NCBI GenBank assembly: GCA_049889775.1 | Contig: JBMHCT010000021.1 | Location: 1 to 64,000 of the forward strand | Direction of reading: 5' to 3' | Origin: Jejuia sp049889775 | GTDB taxonomy: Bacteria > Bacteroidota > Bacteroidia > Flavobacteriales > Flavobacteriaceae | DNA length: 64,000 nucleotides | Shown here: piece after piece, positions 17,063 through 26,561 of the stretch | How positions within the stretch are numbered: position 1 is the first letter of the stretch | How the letters are laid out: each line of letters begins with the position of its first letter | Translations under genes and position numbers: made by a program | The notes under the pieces: generated by a model | Databases searched by the model: none | Told to the model about the DNA's origin: nothing | Seen by the model: the letters and a program-made list of their open reading frames with translations, nothing else

Positions 17063-17336
17063 TACGTAAACCACTACGTATAAACATACTATTGCTGATA
17101 ACATTTTACGTATGTTTTACTTAGAACGGGAAATATTGAACAGAAAATTGTGGGTTTTGGCATAAAAAACTACGTAGTTTATTTGACTATGAAATACCAC
17201 AAGAAGATTTTCGTGTATAAAGCTTGATTTCATCCACTTTATATTGGAGGTACGTTTATCGGTTAGATATGGTTGCGTTTTAATGAACTATATCTTTAGA
17301 TAAGAGAGACTTTTCCTATAGTAAAATCAATACGTA
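17063..17336. promoter_or_regulatory. Five TACGTA hexamers, candidate regulator sites
   Basis: TACGTA occurs at 17063-17068, 17075-17080, 17107-17112, 17171-17176 and 17331-17336. Two are extended palindromes (TTACGTAA, CTACGTAG). Successive start spacings are 12, 32, 64 and 160 bases. A self-complementary hexamer five times in 274 bases is well above chance. They lie upstream of the nrtA promoter, so they could bind a regulator of nitrate uptake. Confidence 0.45.
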
Positions 17337-17361
17337 CCTACACGTAGTTTTTAACAAAGTT

Positions 17362-17467
17362 GTCATCGCGAGGAATGAGGTACGATTGACGTGGTAATCT
17401 TGGGCAACAAGAGGATAATTCGGTGTTTTGTGCTTGAGATTGCCACGTCGTACCTCCTAGCAATGAC
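17362..17467. repeat. Dispersed inverted repeat of the GTCATTGCGAGGA type
   Basis: Arms 17362-17400 and 17437-17467 are imperfect inverted repeats that begin GTCATCGCGAGGA and end CTAGCAATGAC. Similar palindromes are scattered in many Bacteroidota genomes. It lies between the nrt upstream region and the helicase promoter and contains no credible gene. Confidence 0.7.
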
Positions 17468-17483
17468 TTTAGCAGGTTTGTTT

Positions 17484-17568
17484 GCGTTAGGGATTGAGCG
17501 GCATGTTTGAACTCCCCGACGAAGGAGGGAGTGAGTAGTGAAAGCCCGACCCCTTGTGGGTAACGCCC
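17484..17568 (-). repeat. Dispersed 85-bp repeat, copy A
   Basis: On the minus strand this reads GGCGTTACCCACAAGGGGTC onward and ends CCCTAACGC. It matches 33671-33756 and 54622-54709 over its whole length. The ends (GCGTTA and TAACGC) are inverted repeats. All three copies lie between genes, and they generate short false ORFs with an Ala-Leu-Pro-Thr-Arg-Gly-Arg-Ala string. Confidence 0.85.
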
Positions 17569-17645
17569 AAAAACTTAAAAGTCCAAAATTAATTCGCACA
17601 AATTATCCTGTATTAATCGCTAATCGTACATCAAAAATATTAATG

Positions 17646-17653
17646 TATCTTTG
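17646..17653 (+). promoter_or_regulatory. TATCTTTG -7 box of the helicase gene
   Basis: A full TAnnTTTG match 110 bases before the ATG at 17763, implying a leader of roughly 100 nucleotides. A long leader is common for DEAD-box helicase genes, which are often controlled after transcription. Confidence 0.55.
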
Positions 17654-17762
17654 CGCCTTGAATTCCTCAGGGAGAGGATGTGTTACAGGAAGTTTTAGGT
17701 TTAAATATGTCGATTTGCTTCTTTTCGTGACACCAGAATACAAATCGCACATATTACGTAAA

Positions 17763-19517
17763 ATGAGCACATTTAAAGATTTAGGTCTCAACCAAGACCT
17801 ACTGCAAGCTATTACCGATTTAGGGTTTACACAACCTAGCGAAGTACAAGAGAAAGCCATCCCGATTTTATTAAATTCTGAAACCGATTTAGTAGCCTTA
17901 GCGCAAACAGGAACAGGAAAAACTGCGGCATTTGGTTTCCCCATGTTGCAAAAAATTGATGTGGACAGTCGCACTACCCAAGGTTTAATTTTATCGCCTA
18001 CGCGTGAACTGTGTTTGCAGATTACCAACGAAATGAAATTGTATGGCAAATATTGTAAAGGCCTTAATGTTGTGGCCATTTATGGTGGCGCCAGTATTAC
18101 CGAACAGGCCCGTGAGATAAAACGTGGTGCACAAATTATTGTAGCCACTCCTGGGCGTATGAAAGATATGATTAGCCGACGTTTGGTGGATATTTCTAAA
18201 ATTGAATATTCGGTGTTGGATGAGGCAGACGAGATGCTGAATATGGGCTTTAAGGAAGATATTACCTCTATTTTATCACACACGCCAGAGGATAAAAGTA
18301 CATGGTTATTTTCCGCAACAATGCCAAAGGAAGTGGCTGCAATTGCCCAATATTTTATGTACGATCCGCAAGAAATTACTGTGGGGCGGAAAAATGAAGG
18401 TAGCACCCAAGTATCTCATGAATATTATTTGGTAAATGCTAGAGATCGTTACCAAGCGCTGAAGCGTTTAGCAGATGCAAATCCTGATATTTTTTCAGTA
18501 GTGTTTTGTCGCACCAAACGCGACACCCAAAAAGTAGCAGAACGTTTGATTGAGGATGGGTACAATGCTGGCGCATTACATGGCGATTTGAGTCAGAATC
18601 AGCGTGATTTGGTGATGAAATCTTTTAGAAACAAGCAAATACAAATGTTGGTGGCTACCGATGTTGCGGCACGTGGTATTGATGTTGATGATATTACACA
18701 CGTAATTAATTACCAATTACCAGACGAAATTGAAACCTATACGCACCGTTCTGGTAGAACAGGTCGCGCAGGTAAAACTGGAGTTTCTATGGTAATTGTT
18801 TCCAAGAGCGAAGTGCGTAAAATTAAAGGCATTGAGCGTATTATTAAAAAGGAATTTTCGAAAAAGGAGATTCCTAGTGGCATGGAAATTTGTGAGGTAC
18901 AATTGATGTCCTTAGCCAAAAAAGTACACAATACCGAAGTAAACCATGATATTGATGCGTATTTAGGTGACATTAACGCTTTATTTGAGGATACAAGCAA
19001 AGATGAATTGATAAAAAAATTCTTCTCTGTTGAATTTTCAAGATTTTACAATTACTACAAAAAGGCGTTGGACTTGAATATTTCGGCATCGAATGACGAT
19101 CATAAAGATTCTGGAGATTCCGTGCGTTACTTTATAAACGTAGGAAAGAAAGATGGCTTTGATTGGATGAGCTTGAAGGACTTTTTAAGAGAAGTTTTAG
19201 AACTTGGAAAAGATGATGTATTTAAGGTTGAAGCCAAAGACACCTTTTCATTCTTTAATACAGAAAAAGAACTTCAAGAGAAAATATTAAGCTTTTTTAC
19301 CGACTTTAAATACAACGGACGTTTTGTGAATGTTGAAATCTCGGAAAACCGCGGACGCAATAGAAAACGTGGTAAATCTAGAGATAGAAAGCGTCGAGAT
19401 GATAAAAATTTCAGCTCTGGCAAAAAAGGTGGCCGTAGAAATGAAAGTAAATCAAGATCTAAACGTACTAAATCAAGAGATTTTGGAAGTTCTAGACCTA
19501 GGCGTTCAAGAAGATAA
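17763..19517 (+). CDS. DEAD-box RNA helicase with DbpA-like RNA-binding domain
   Basis: I start at the ATG at 17763 (MSTFKDLG). The frame is open from 17538, but the extra 75 codons run through a dispersed repeat and the promoter. The product has 584 residues with all helicase motifs: AQTGTGKT near 45, PTREL near 80, TPGR near 128, DEAD near 153, SAT near 185, ARGID near 300, HRSGRTGRAG near 330. A DbpA/CsdA-type RNA-binding domain follows (about 440-515), then an Arg/Lys/Ser-rich tail. It likely remodels rRNA or mRNA, for example in ribosome assembly or cold adaptation. Confidence 0.92.
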   Translation: MSTFKDLGLNQDLLQAITDLGFTQPSEVQEKAIPILLNSETDLVALAQTGTGKTAAFGFPMLQKIDVDSRTTQGLILSPTRELCLQITNEMKLYGKYCKGLNVVAIYGGASITEQAREIKRGAQIIVATPGRMKDMISRRLVDISKIEYSVLDEADEMLNMGFKEDITSILSHTPEDKSTWLFSATMPKEVAAIAQYFMYDPQEITVGRKNEGSTQVSHEYYLVNARDRYQALKRLADANPDIFSVVFCRTKRDTQKVAERLIEDGYNAGALHGDLSQNQRDLVMKSFRNKQIQMLVATDVAARGIDVDDITHVINYQLPDEIETYTHRSGRTGRAGKTGVSMVIVSKSEVRKIKGIERIIKKEFSKKEIPSGMEICEVQLMSLAKKVHNTEVNHDIDAYLGDINALFEDTSKDELIKKFFSVEFSRFYNYYKKALDLNISASNDDHKDSGDSVRYFINVGKKDGFDWMSLKDFLREVLELGKDDVFKVEAKDTFSFFNTEKELQEKILSFFTDFKYNGRFVNVEISENRGRNRKRGKSRDRKRRDDKNFSSGKKGGRRNESKSRSKRTKSRDFGSSRPRRSRR

Positions 19518-19631
19518 TTGGTTTTGGGGTTAAACGCTTTTGTTAATTTTAAGTCAAAATGGTAACCAACACCAACAGATATCTTTTAGTTTAGTACTTT
19601 TATTCTAAATTAAGCCTTATCTTTAAATTGT

Positions 19632-20408
19632 ATGAAACACGTTTTTAGTATTGTCTGTTTTCTTTGTTTCTCAATGTTCGCATTGGGGCAAGACGCTACT
19701 AGTGTTTTGGGAGTAGTGCTTGATGCGGCTAATGATCAACCTTTAGAAAGTGTTAACATCGTCAATCTTAACCAAGTAAAGGGTACAACAACAAATAATA
19801 AAGGAGAATTTGAAATTACCGCGCAGGTTAACGATACACTTCATTTTTCATTTATCGGATTTAAATCTATCAAAGTTAGAGTAACGAATGACTGGTTGAA
19901 GTATGGCAGCTCTAATATTAAAATGACAGAATTGGCCTTAGCTTTGGAGGAAGTGGTAGTAAATCAGCTAAAATTAACTGGGTATTTAGAGGTAGATATC
20001 CGACAGGTACCTATCATCAATGATAATTCCAGATATCAAATTGCTGGACTACCAAATGCCGGTTACGAGGCGGGTAAAAAATCCGGAATTACAAACGTTA
20101 TTGGTTCTATTTTTAATCCGGCAGACTTTCTACACAGAATGTTTGGTAAAAAACCCAATGAGTTAAGAAAGCTAAAGCAAATGAAACAGGATGATGAGAT
20201 TAGAAACCTGTTAGCTTCTAGATACGATCGTGAGACACTAACCGCTTTATTAAAAGTAGAGCGTGTGGATTTGGATGAAATTGTGAGCCAATGCGATTAT
20301 TCCAAAGGTTTTATACAAACGGCAAACGATTTGCAAATTCTTGACGCCATAAGCGAATGCTACGAAGAATACAAGCTTTTAAGTAATAGAAGAAAAAACA
20401 GGATTTAA
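19632..20408 (+). CDS. Secreted CarboxypepD_reg-like protein
   Basis: 258 residues. A Sec signal peptide ends near LGQ. Residues 22-100 form a carboxypeptidase-regulatory-like beta-sandwich (VLGVVLDAAND, NKGEFEI, FSFIGFKS), the domain that also precedes TonB receptors. The rest (about 105-258) is charged and helical with no family I recognise. It may be a periplasmic or surface protein. It converges on the SRPBCC gene with 2 bases between stops. Confidence 0.75.
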   Translation: MKHVFSIVCFLCFSMFALGQDATSVLGVVLDAANDQPLESVNIVNLNQVKGTTTNNKGEFEITAQVNDTLHFSFIGFKSIKVRVTNDWLKYGSSNIKMTELALALEEVVVNQLKLTGYLEVDIRQVPIINDNSRYQIAGLPNAGYEAGKKSGITNVIGSIFNPADFLHRMFGKKPNELRKLKQMKQDDEIRNLLASRYDRETLTALLKVERVDLDEIVSQCDYSKGFIQTANDLQILDAISECYEEYKLLSNRRKNRI

Positions 20409-20410
20409 TC

Positions 20411-20938
20411 CTATTGCTCTAAAATTTGTTTTAGGCTAACCAATCCTTCCTCGAAATCTTTTCCCACAGTTTTATCCATATTGAAAAACAAGAAGAATAC
20501 ATTTGAAGGTACTTTATTTTCTCCTGAAACCCCCCATGTTACTTTGGTAGTGTTAGGTGCTTGTTCTTCCACCTTTATATGAGCATCAGATTCTGATTTC
20601 CAAGGTTTGAAAAAACGTAAACGCGACTGCACCAATTCATTTTCTACAATAATGGTAATCTCCTGTTCACCAATACCCACATCTTTATTGCCTACCCATT
20701 TAGCTATAAAACCGACTTCACCATCATTCCCGATAAATTCTTGTTGCATGTTGGGATCTTTCTTTTTCCAAGGCGACCATTCATCTTGATGTTTTATGTG
20801 TTTTAAATAATCAAATACATCGGCTACAGGTCTTTCAACAGTAATACTTCTTTGCACATTAAACTTTTTTGGCGCAATTAGTATGAGGCATATAAGCACA
20901 GTTATAATCCCTAAAATAATATAGACTAGAAGTAGCAT
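20411..20938 (-). CDS. Membrane-anchored SRPBCC-domain protein
   Basis: 175 residues. One N-terminal membrane helix (LLLVYIILGIITVLICLILI) is followed by a SRPBCC/polyketide-cyclase-like domain starting near residue 30 (FNVQRSITVERPVADVFDYL), with the typical WSPWKKKDP turn and a C-terminal helix. Members bind hydrophobic ligands; none can be named here. It lies 36 bases downstream of trmH on the same strand, so co-transcription is possible. Confidence 0.8.
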   Translation of the reverse strand: MLLLVYIILGIITVLICLILIAPKKFNVQRSITVERPVADVFDYLKHIKHQDEWSPWKKKDPNMQQEFIGNDGEVGFIAKWVGNKDVGIGEQEITIIVENELVQSRLRFFKPWKSESDAHIKVEEQAPNTTKVTWGVSGENKVPSNVFFLFFNMDKTVGKDFEEGLVSLKQILEQ

Positions 20939-20974
20939 GAAAAGTAAGTTTTTAGTTGGTCGATCTAAATATAC

Positions 20975-21634
20975 TTAAATTTTTGCTTCATAATAACGTT
21001 CAACGATGGCATCGTAACTTTTGATAGTTTTTTTGCACCAATCTAATCTTTTTAAAAGTTGCTCTTCTTCTGTAAGTTTCCAGTTTATTAAGGTTTGCCG
21101 AAGTTTGGTAGTTACATGCTGCAAAATTACGGCCGCAGATACTGAAATATTTAAACTTTCAGTAAATCCAAACATAGGTATCTTTAAGTAAACATCAGCG
21201 GCATCCATAACCTCTTTTGAGAGTCCTTCTGTTTCTCTTCCAAAGAAAAAGCAAGACTTAGGCGTTACATCAAAATCTTGAAGATCGGTATCACTCTCAT
21301 GAGGTGTTGTTGCTACAATTTGATAGCCTTTTTGTTTTAAATCCTGTATGCAGCTTTTTACCGTATGAAATCTATTTAAGTCTACCCATTTTTGAGCACC
21401 CATGGCTATTTCCCTGTCAATACGTTTGGTATTTACTTCCTCCACAATATTCACTTCCTGAATACCAAAAACATCACAACTTCGTATCACAGCACTGGTA
21501 TTGTGCAATTGATATACATCTTCCGTAGCTACAGTAAAATGTTTGGTGCGTTGTGTGAGTACTTTTTGAAATTTTTCCCGACGAGATTGTGTTAAGTAAG
21601 ATTCTAAATGGGTAACGAGATTTTTATCTACCAT
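20975..21634 (-). CDS. trmH: tRNA (Gm18) 2'-O-methyltransferase TrmH
   Basis: 219 residues, normal length. It belongs to the SpoU/SPOUT family, which methylates the ribose of G18 in tRNA using S-adenosylmethionine. Visible motifs: NTSAVIRSCD near 44, FFFGRETEGLS near 130, and IPMFGFTESLNISVSAA near 152 that forms the trefoil knot and SAM site. TrmH rather than rRNA-type TrmL/RlmB is favoured by the compact size and C-terminal helix. Confidence 0.9.
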   Translation of the reverse strand: MVDKNLVTHLESYLTQSRREKFQKVLTQRTKHFTVATEDVYQLHNTSAVIRSCDVFGIQEVNIVEEVNTKRIDREIAMGAQKWVDLNRFHTVKSCIQDLKQKGYQIVATTPHESDTDLQDFDVTPKSCFFFGRETEGLSKEVMDAADVYLKIPMFGFTESLNISVSAAVILQHVTTKLRQTLINWKLTEEEQLLKRLDWCKKTIKSYDAIVERYYEAKI

Positions 21635-21701
21635 AACCTCAAAGTTAGTATTTTTAGTCCATAATGATTTCTAAACCAAAGAGGCACAAATAATAAATAG
21701 A

Positions 21702-22382
21702 ATGAAAAAACATATAGTTGCACTTTCAGGAGCAGGGATTAGTGCAGAAAGCGGTGTAAAGACATTTAGAGACTCCGATGGACTGTGGGAAGGTCATGAT
21801 GTTATGGAAGTTGCAACACCCGAAGGTTTTGCTAAAAACCCAAAACTTGTTTTAGATTTTTATAATCAACGTAGAAGGCAGCTTTTTGAGGTTGAACCCA
21901 ATTCGGCTCATTATGATTTAGCCGATTTAGAAAATCACTTTAAAGTCTCTATAATTACACAAAATGTTGACGATTTACATGAACGTGCAGGAAGCTCAAA
22001 TGTCTTACACTTACACGGTGAATTACTTAAGGTTAGAAGTACTGGCAATGAGAACAATATTAAAGAATGGGTCACTGATTTGATTTTAGGTGATTTATGC
22101 GAAAAAGGACATCAATTGCGTCCGCATATTGTATGGTTTGGAGAAGATGTTCCTATGATAGAAAAGGCTATAAACGTTTGTGAAACTGCTGATATTTTGG
22201 TGATTATTGGTACATCAATGCAGGTATACCCAGCAGCAGGTTTAAGGCATTATGTTCCTAACGATACACCAATATATTTTATTGATCCTAAACCTAATAT
22301 TGATAGCTCGGAGAGTTTGACGGTTATTGCTGAAACCGCAACAAGTGGAATGAAAAAGTTGATTGGGCTATTAAAACCTTAA
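21702..22382 (+). CDS. cobB: NAD-dependent protein deacylase, sirtuin
   Basis: 226 residues. It removes acyl groups from lysines using NAD. Motifs: GAGISAESGVKTFRD near residue 10, TQNVDDLHERAG near 86, catalytic His in HLHGE near 106, GTSMQVYPA near 168. The usual four-Cys zinc module after the catalytic His is missing; only one Cys (GDLCEKG) lies in that segment. It may therefore fold without zinc. Its stop overlaps the stop of the histidine kinase gene by 4 bases. Confidence 0.9.
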   Translation: MKKHIVALSGAGISAESGVKTFRDSDGLWEGHDVMEVATPEGFAKNPKLVLDFYNQRRRQLFEVEPNSAHYDLADLENHFKVSIITQNVDDLHERAGSSNVLHLHGELLKVRSTGNENNIKEWVTDLILGDLCEKGHQLRPHIVWFGEDVPMIEKAINVCETADILVIIGTSMQVYPAAGLRHYVPNDTPIYFIDPKPNIDSSESLTVIAETATSGMKKLIGLLKP

Positions 22383-24073
22383 GAAGCAAGGATCTGTGCC
22401 CTGTTGATATGTTTATCAATTTGATTAAGGAGATCTACTGGCTCAAATGGTTTAAATATAAAACCATTCATTCCAGACTCGTGAATCTTATTTTTAACCT
22501 CCATAAAAACGGAAGCCGATAGTGCTAAAATTGGTATGGATTGATTGAATTTCCTAATTTCTCTAGATGCTTCATAACCATCCATTACAGGCATTTGTAT
22601 ATCCATTAAAATTAAATCGTACTCCTGCTCCTGTGCTTTTTGTACCGCAATTTTTCCATTTTGTGCTACATCAATATCCAAATACTCCTTCTCCAGTATT
22701 TGCTTCACCACCATAACATTAATGGTATTATCCTCAACTATTAAAACACGTCGTCCTTTTAGGTTATGCCTTCCTGTATAAGTAATTTCACAAAATTGCT
22801 CGTTTGAAGCTAGTCGTAATTCAATTTCGAAATAAAAACGGCTACCTTTATTAGGGGCACTTTCAATTTTTACGTCACCATCCATAGTTTCTACGATACT
22901 TTTGACAATGGGCAAGCCTAAACCCGTGCCACCATAAATGCGCTCTGTACTATCATTGGCTTGCGTAAACTTCTCCCAAATACCTTCCTGATGCTCTGGT
23001 GCAATACCGATACCTGTATCTGAAATTTCAGTTAGAAGAGTAATTGTATCATCTGATTTTGACACCCTTCGGATTCTTAAAGTAACCGTACCTTCATCTG
23101 TAAACTTTATAGCATTTGATACTAAATTATTAATCACCTGATTAAAACGAACAATATCCAACCACACCTGTGGGATATCTTCATCTATTTCCACATTCAT
23201 TTTAATACCCTTGCGCAAACAAGTGGCCTCATGTATCTTTTCAATTTGATTAACCGCTGTTAGGATATCAGTTGGAACAGGGTTTAACGTAATACCTCTT
23301 GATTCCATCTTGCTAAAATCTAAAACGGTGTTTAGCAAGTTGAATAATATTTTTCCTGAATAATTTAAGGCCTCGATATTCTTTAATTGATCTGGCCTAG
23401 GATTAGTATCACTTAGTATGTGTGAAAGTCCGATTACAGCATTTAAAGGTGTACGTATTTCATGACTCATTTTACTCAAGAATCGTGATTTGGATTGAGA
23501 AGCTTCAATAGCCTCTTCCCGCTTACTGTAAATTTTGTTATAGTAGCCAATATTTAAATATGAAAAGTGTAGTAACTGATACGTAGATAGCAACAACGTA
23601 CTAAAAACGGCAACTGGATATATATTTTTTGAAGTAAACTCTGAAGTTATACTTGCATCTCGAAACAAACTGAAATTGGTTAAATAAAGCGCTGTCCAAA
23701 ACAAAGAAGGAAGTATTGCAAAAAAGATAACATAATTACGTTCTCTTCTAAATGAAAAGTTCAAAAAGGGAACGCCAATAGCAAACATCAAAATAAGCTC
23801 TAAATTACCATTTTGCCCGACAATAGAAGCAATCATTGAGGCACTACCTATTAGTGTTATTAAATAAATACATCTAGCAAGCGTTATATTTCCTTTCTTA
23901 GAAATTACCGCAGAAATTAAAAATAGTACTATCGAAACACCTATAGTTTTACTTAGGTGGCCAAAATGAAAATACTGAGCAAAACCAAACCATACCGAAT
24001 AAAGAACAACACTAAATAGTGCTAATGAAAACACCATTTTGATTCTTCTTTGGGAAAATTCAGAATTCGACAT
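22379..24073 (-). CDS. Hybrid histidine kinase with receiver domain
   Basis: 564 residues. About six membrane helices (12-170) form the sensor region without a large loop. Then follow HisKA with SHEIRTPLN (phospho-His near 205), HATPase_c with NLVSNAIKF near 320, DTGIGIAP and GTGLGLPI, and a C-terminal receiver domain (about 442-560) with phospho-Asp in ILMDIQMPVMDG. No DNA-binding domain follows. No response-regulator gene lies nearby, so output probably goes through a phosphotransfer protein elsewhere. The signal is unknown. Confidence 0.93.
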   Translation of the reverse strand: MSNSEFSQRRIKMVFSLALFSVVLYSVWFGFAQYFHFGHLSKTIGVSIVLFLISAVISKKGNITLARCIYLITLIGSASMIASIVGQNGNLELILMFAIGVPFLNFSFRRERNYVIFFAILPSLFWTALYLTNFSLFRDASITSEFTSKNIYPVAVFSTLLLSTYQLLHFSYLNIGYYNKIYSKREEAIEASQSKSRFLSKMSHEIRTPLNAVIGLSHILSDTNPRPDQLKNIEALNYSGKILFNLLNTVLDFSKMESRGITLNPVPTDILTAVNQIEKIHEATCLRKGIKMNVEIDEDIPQVWLDIVRFNQVINNLVSNAIKFTDEGTVTLRIRRVSKSDDTITLLTEISDTGIGIAPEHQEGIWEKFTQANDSTERIYGGTGLGLPIVKSIVETMDGDVKIESAPNKGSRFYFEIELRLASNEQFCEITYTGRHNLKGRRVLIVEDNTINVMVVKQILEKEYLDIDVAQNGKIAVQKAQEQEYDLILMDIQMPVMDGYEASREIRKFNQSIPILALSASVFMEVKNKIHESGMNGFIFKPFEPVDLLNQIDKHINRAQILAS

Positions 24074-24224
24074 TTTACTTATTTTATCGACGAAAATATA
24101 TATTTATTCTTTGAAATGCAAATTTTTAAAGAATATTCTATTATGTAATGAGATTTTTCTGTCTTATTTAAATATCAAAAAATGTTGAATTTGAGTCGAA
24201 GAAAGAGCCTTCTTCATAAGTTAA

Positions 24225-26402
24225 TTATTTCACCTCAAGTAGTACTTCTTTTATTTGTGCACCTAAATCTAAACTTCTTTGTCCCGGTGAAGCATTGCCC
24301 AATGAAATTTCCACGTTACCCTTAAAAGGATGCTTTTTACCATCTTTATCAAAGTAGTAGAGCTGGTCTGCATTTAGGGTGAAATTTACTGTTGTACTAC
24401 CTTTAGCAGGAAGTTTTATACGTTTAAATTCTTTTAAATCGTTCAGCGGAACGTCCAATGCTTCATTTCGAAGTGAAACGTATAACTGAATAACCTCTTC
24501 CGCTTCGAAATTACTTTCGTTTTTAACCTGTATTAAAATTGAAGTATTGTCGTTTTTAGAATGTTTTAGCTTGGTTTTTGAAACAGCAACATCGCTTAAA
24601 CTAATATCTGCATATGACAACCCGAATCCAAAAGGATACAGCGGATCTTTCATGTACTTGTACGTTCTACCATCCATATTATAATCTTCATAAGGTGGCA
24701 GTTGCTCTACAGATTTTGGAAATGTGATTGGCAATTTTCCTGATGGAGACACATCGCCGAAAATCACATCGGCAAGGGCATTACCACCTTCTTCACCTGG
24801 ATACCAAGCGTATATTATGGCGTCTGCAAACTCTTTAATTTCAGATAAATCTATCGGACACCCTGCAAACACAACCACAATTAAAGACTTATCAGTTTCT
24901 CCAATCTTTCTTAAATAATTCATCTGATTTTCCGGCAACTGCATCGTTAGATTGTCTCCCATAGTGTCTGAAGCAATGGCTTCTCCTTCTTCTCCTTCTA
25001 GTAGTACACTAAAACCAACACCTACAATTGTGGCATCGGCTTTTTTGGCTTGTCCACTATACCAATCAATAGGGTTTTTATTATCCATGGCTAACGACGT
25101 ACCCGAACGGTATTGCAAGCGCGTAGAGGGTGAAGTTTTTCTAATGACGCCCTCAACAAGCGTTGTCATATCTGGACTTAAACCATGATAATTCCCAATT
25201 AAAGATCTCACATCTGCCGCCAATGGACCGCCTATATACACGAATGGCAAATCCTTTTTCAGTGGCAAAACGTTGTTCCTGTTTTGAAGTAACACCAACG
25301 ATTTATGTGCCGCTTCTTTCGCTAAATTCCTATGTATATCGTTATTAATAACAGACGTTGGAATTTTAGTGTATGGATTATCTTTACCGTCATCAAAAAA
25401 GCCTAGTCGAAAACGTGTTGATAATACTTTTCGTAATCTTTTATCAATATCAACCTCAGTAATTAGTCCTTTATCCAAAGCACTCATTAATGACCAATAT
25501 GTGCCTCCACAATTAATATCAACACCGTTCAAAAGAGCCAAAGCTGCCGATTCCTCTTTGGTTTTAGTCACATTGTGAAATTTGTGAAAATTGTTAAGTG
25601 CACCACAATCACTAACGATATGCCCATCAAATTTCCAATCGCCTCTCAAAATATTCATTAAAAGTTCATCACTCCCACAACACGCTTTATCATTGGTGCG
25701 GTTGTAAGCACACATTACCGCTTCCACCCCTGCATCCACACATAATTCAAAAGCTGGTAAATAGGTTTCATATAAATCCTTATTATCCACTACAGCATTA
25801 AATTCATGACGCAATGCTTCTGGACCACTATGCACCGCATAATGCTTCGCGCAGGCAGCTGTCTTCAAATACTTGGGATGATCTCCTTGCATGCCTTTGA
25901 TGAATTGCGCACCTAAACTACCTGACAACAATGGATCTTCACCGTAGGTTTCTTGTCCCCTTCCCCATCTTGGATCTCTAAAAATATTCACGTTTGGCGA
26001 CCAAAACGATAAACCCATATATTGAATAAACTTCCCGTCTCTAGATTGTAAATGATTGTTTATGGCCCTCGCTTCATCTGAAATAGCAGTACCAACCTTA
26101 AACATCATGTCTGCGTCAAAACTTGCCGCCATTCCTATAGTTTGAGGAAACACCGTTGCTTTACCCGATCGTGCAACACCATGCAGCGCCTCATTCCACC
26201 AGTTATACTCGCTGATATTCAATCGCTTTATTTCTGGACTTTGGTTTAATAACTGTGAAATCTTTTCCTTAACACTCATACCTTGAATAAGGAGTTCAAT
26301 ACGTTCTTCAAATGGTTTAGAAGTATCAAACCATGGTTGGTTCTCTTGAGCGTAGGATGTATTAAACAAGAAGCATATCAGAGAAAATATTAGGTAGCGC
26401 AT
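24225..26402 (-). CDS. Glycoside hydrolase family 3 enzyme
   Basis: 725 residues with a signal peptide ending SYAQ. The N-terminal barrel carries WWNEALHG near 67, the KHYAVHSGPE segment and the nucleophile Asp in HIVSDCGALNNF near 260. A C-terminal sandwich and a fibronectin-III-like domain (about 610-720) follow. These signs fit beta-xylosidase/beta-glucosidase members of GH3. It stands alone without a SusCD pair, so it may release sugars from oligosaccharides in the periplasm. Exact specificity is not readable. Confidence 0.9.
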   Translation of the reverse strand: MRYLIFSLICFLFNTSYAQENQPWFDTSKPFEERIELLIQGMSVKEKISQLLNQSPEIKRLNISEYNWWNEALHGVARSGKATVFPQTIGMAASFDADMMFKVGTAISDEARAINNHLQSRDGKFIQYMGLSFWSPNVNIFRDPRWGRGQETYGEDPLLSGSLGAQFIKGMQGDHPKYLKTAACAKHYAVHSGPEALRHEFNAVVDNKDLYETYLPAFELCVDAGVEAVMCAYNRTNDKACCGSDELLMNILRGDWKFDGHIVSDCGALNNFHKFHNVTKTKEESAALALLNGVDINCGGTYWSLMSALDKGLITEVDIDKRLRKVLSTRFRLGFFDDGKDNPYTKIPTSVINNDIHRNLAKEAAHKSLVLLQNRNNVLPLKKDLPFVYIGGPLAADVRSLIGNYHGLSPDMTTLVEGVIRKTSPSTRLQYRSGTSLAMDNKNPIDWYSGQAKKADATIVGVGFSVLLEGEEGEAIASDTMGDNLTMQLPENQMNYLRKIGETDKSLIVVVFAGCPIDLSEIKEFADAIIYAWYPGEEGGNALADVIFGDVSPSGKLPITFPKSVEQLPPYEDYNMDGRTYKYMKDPLYPFGFGLSYADISLSDVAVSKTKLKHSKNDNTSILIQVKNESNFEAEEVIQLYVSLRNEALDVPLNDLKEFKRIKLPAKGSTTVNFTLNADQLYYFDKDGKKHPFKGNVEISLGNASPGQRSLDLGAQIKEVLLEVK

Positions 26403-26561
26403 AAGGGTACATTTAGTTTAAATTGGTTGCTTAAAAATATTGAAAAATGTGAAGAAGGCTGTGTTTTATTTATTCAAATAATAGTAAAATACACGAAAAT
26501 TTTACGCAGATTTTATTTGACTTCTTGTAAAAGTTACAAATACTATTTTGAGTGTTTTCGT

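Larger units (their letters stand above)
16867..17361. other. Long upstream region of the nrt-type operon
   Basis: No gene is seen here. Contents read toward the operon: five TACGTA hexamers (17063, 17075, 17107, 17171, 17331), then a minus-strand -7 box at 16915-16922. The remainder is A/T-rich without clear structure. Confidence 0.6.

Noticed and set aside
17363..17599. Minus-strand ORF of 78 residues
   Set aside because: It is coded almost wholly by two dispersed repeats, and the same peptide string appears at the other repeat copies.
17538..17762. N-terminal extension of the helicase frame
   Set aside because: It runs through repeat copy A and the promoter box. The conserved start MSTFKDLG at 17763 fits other DEAD-box proteins.
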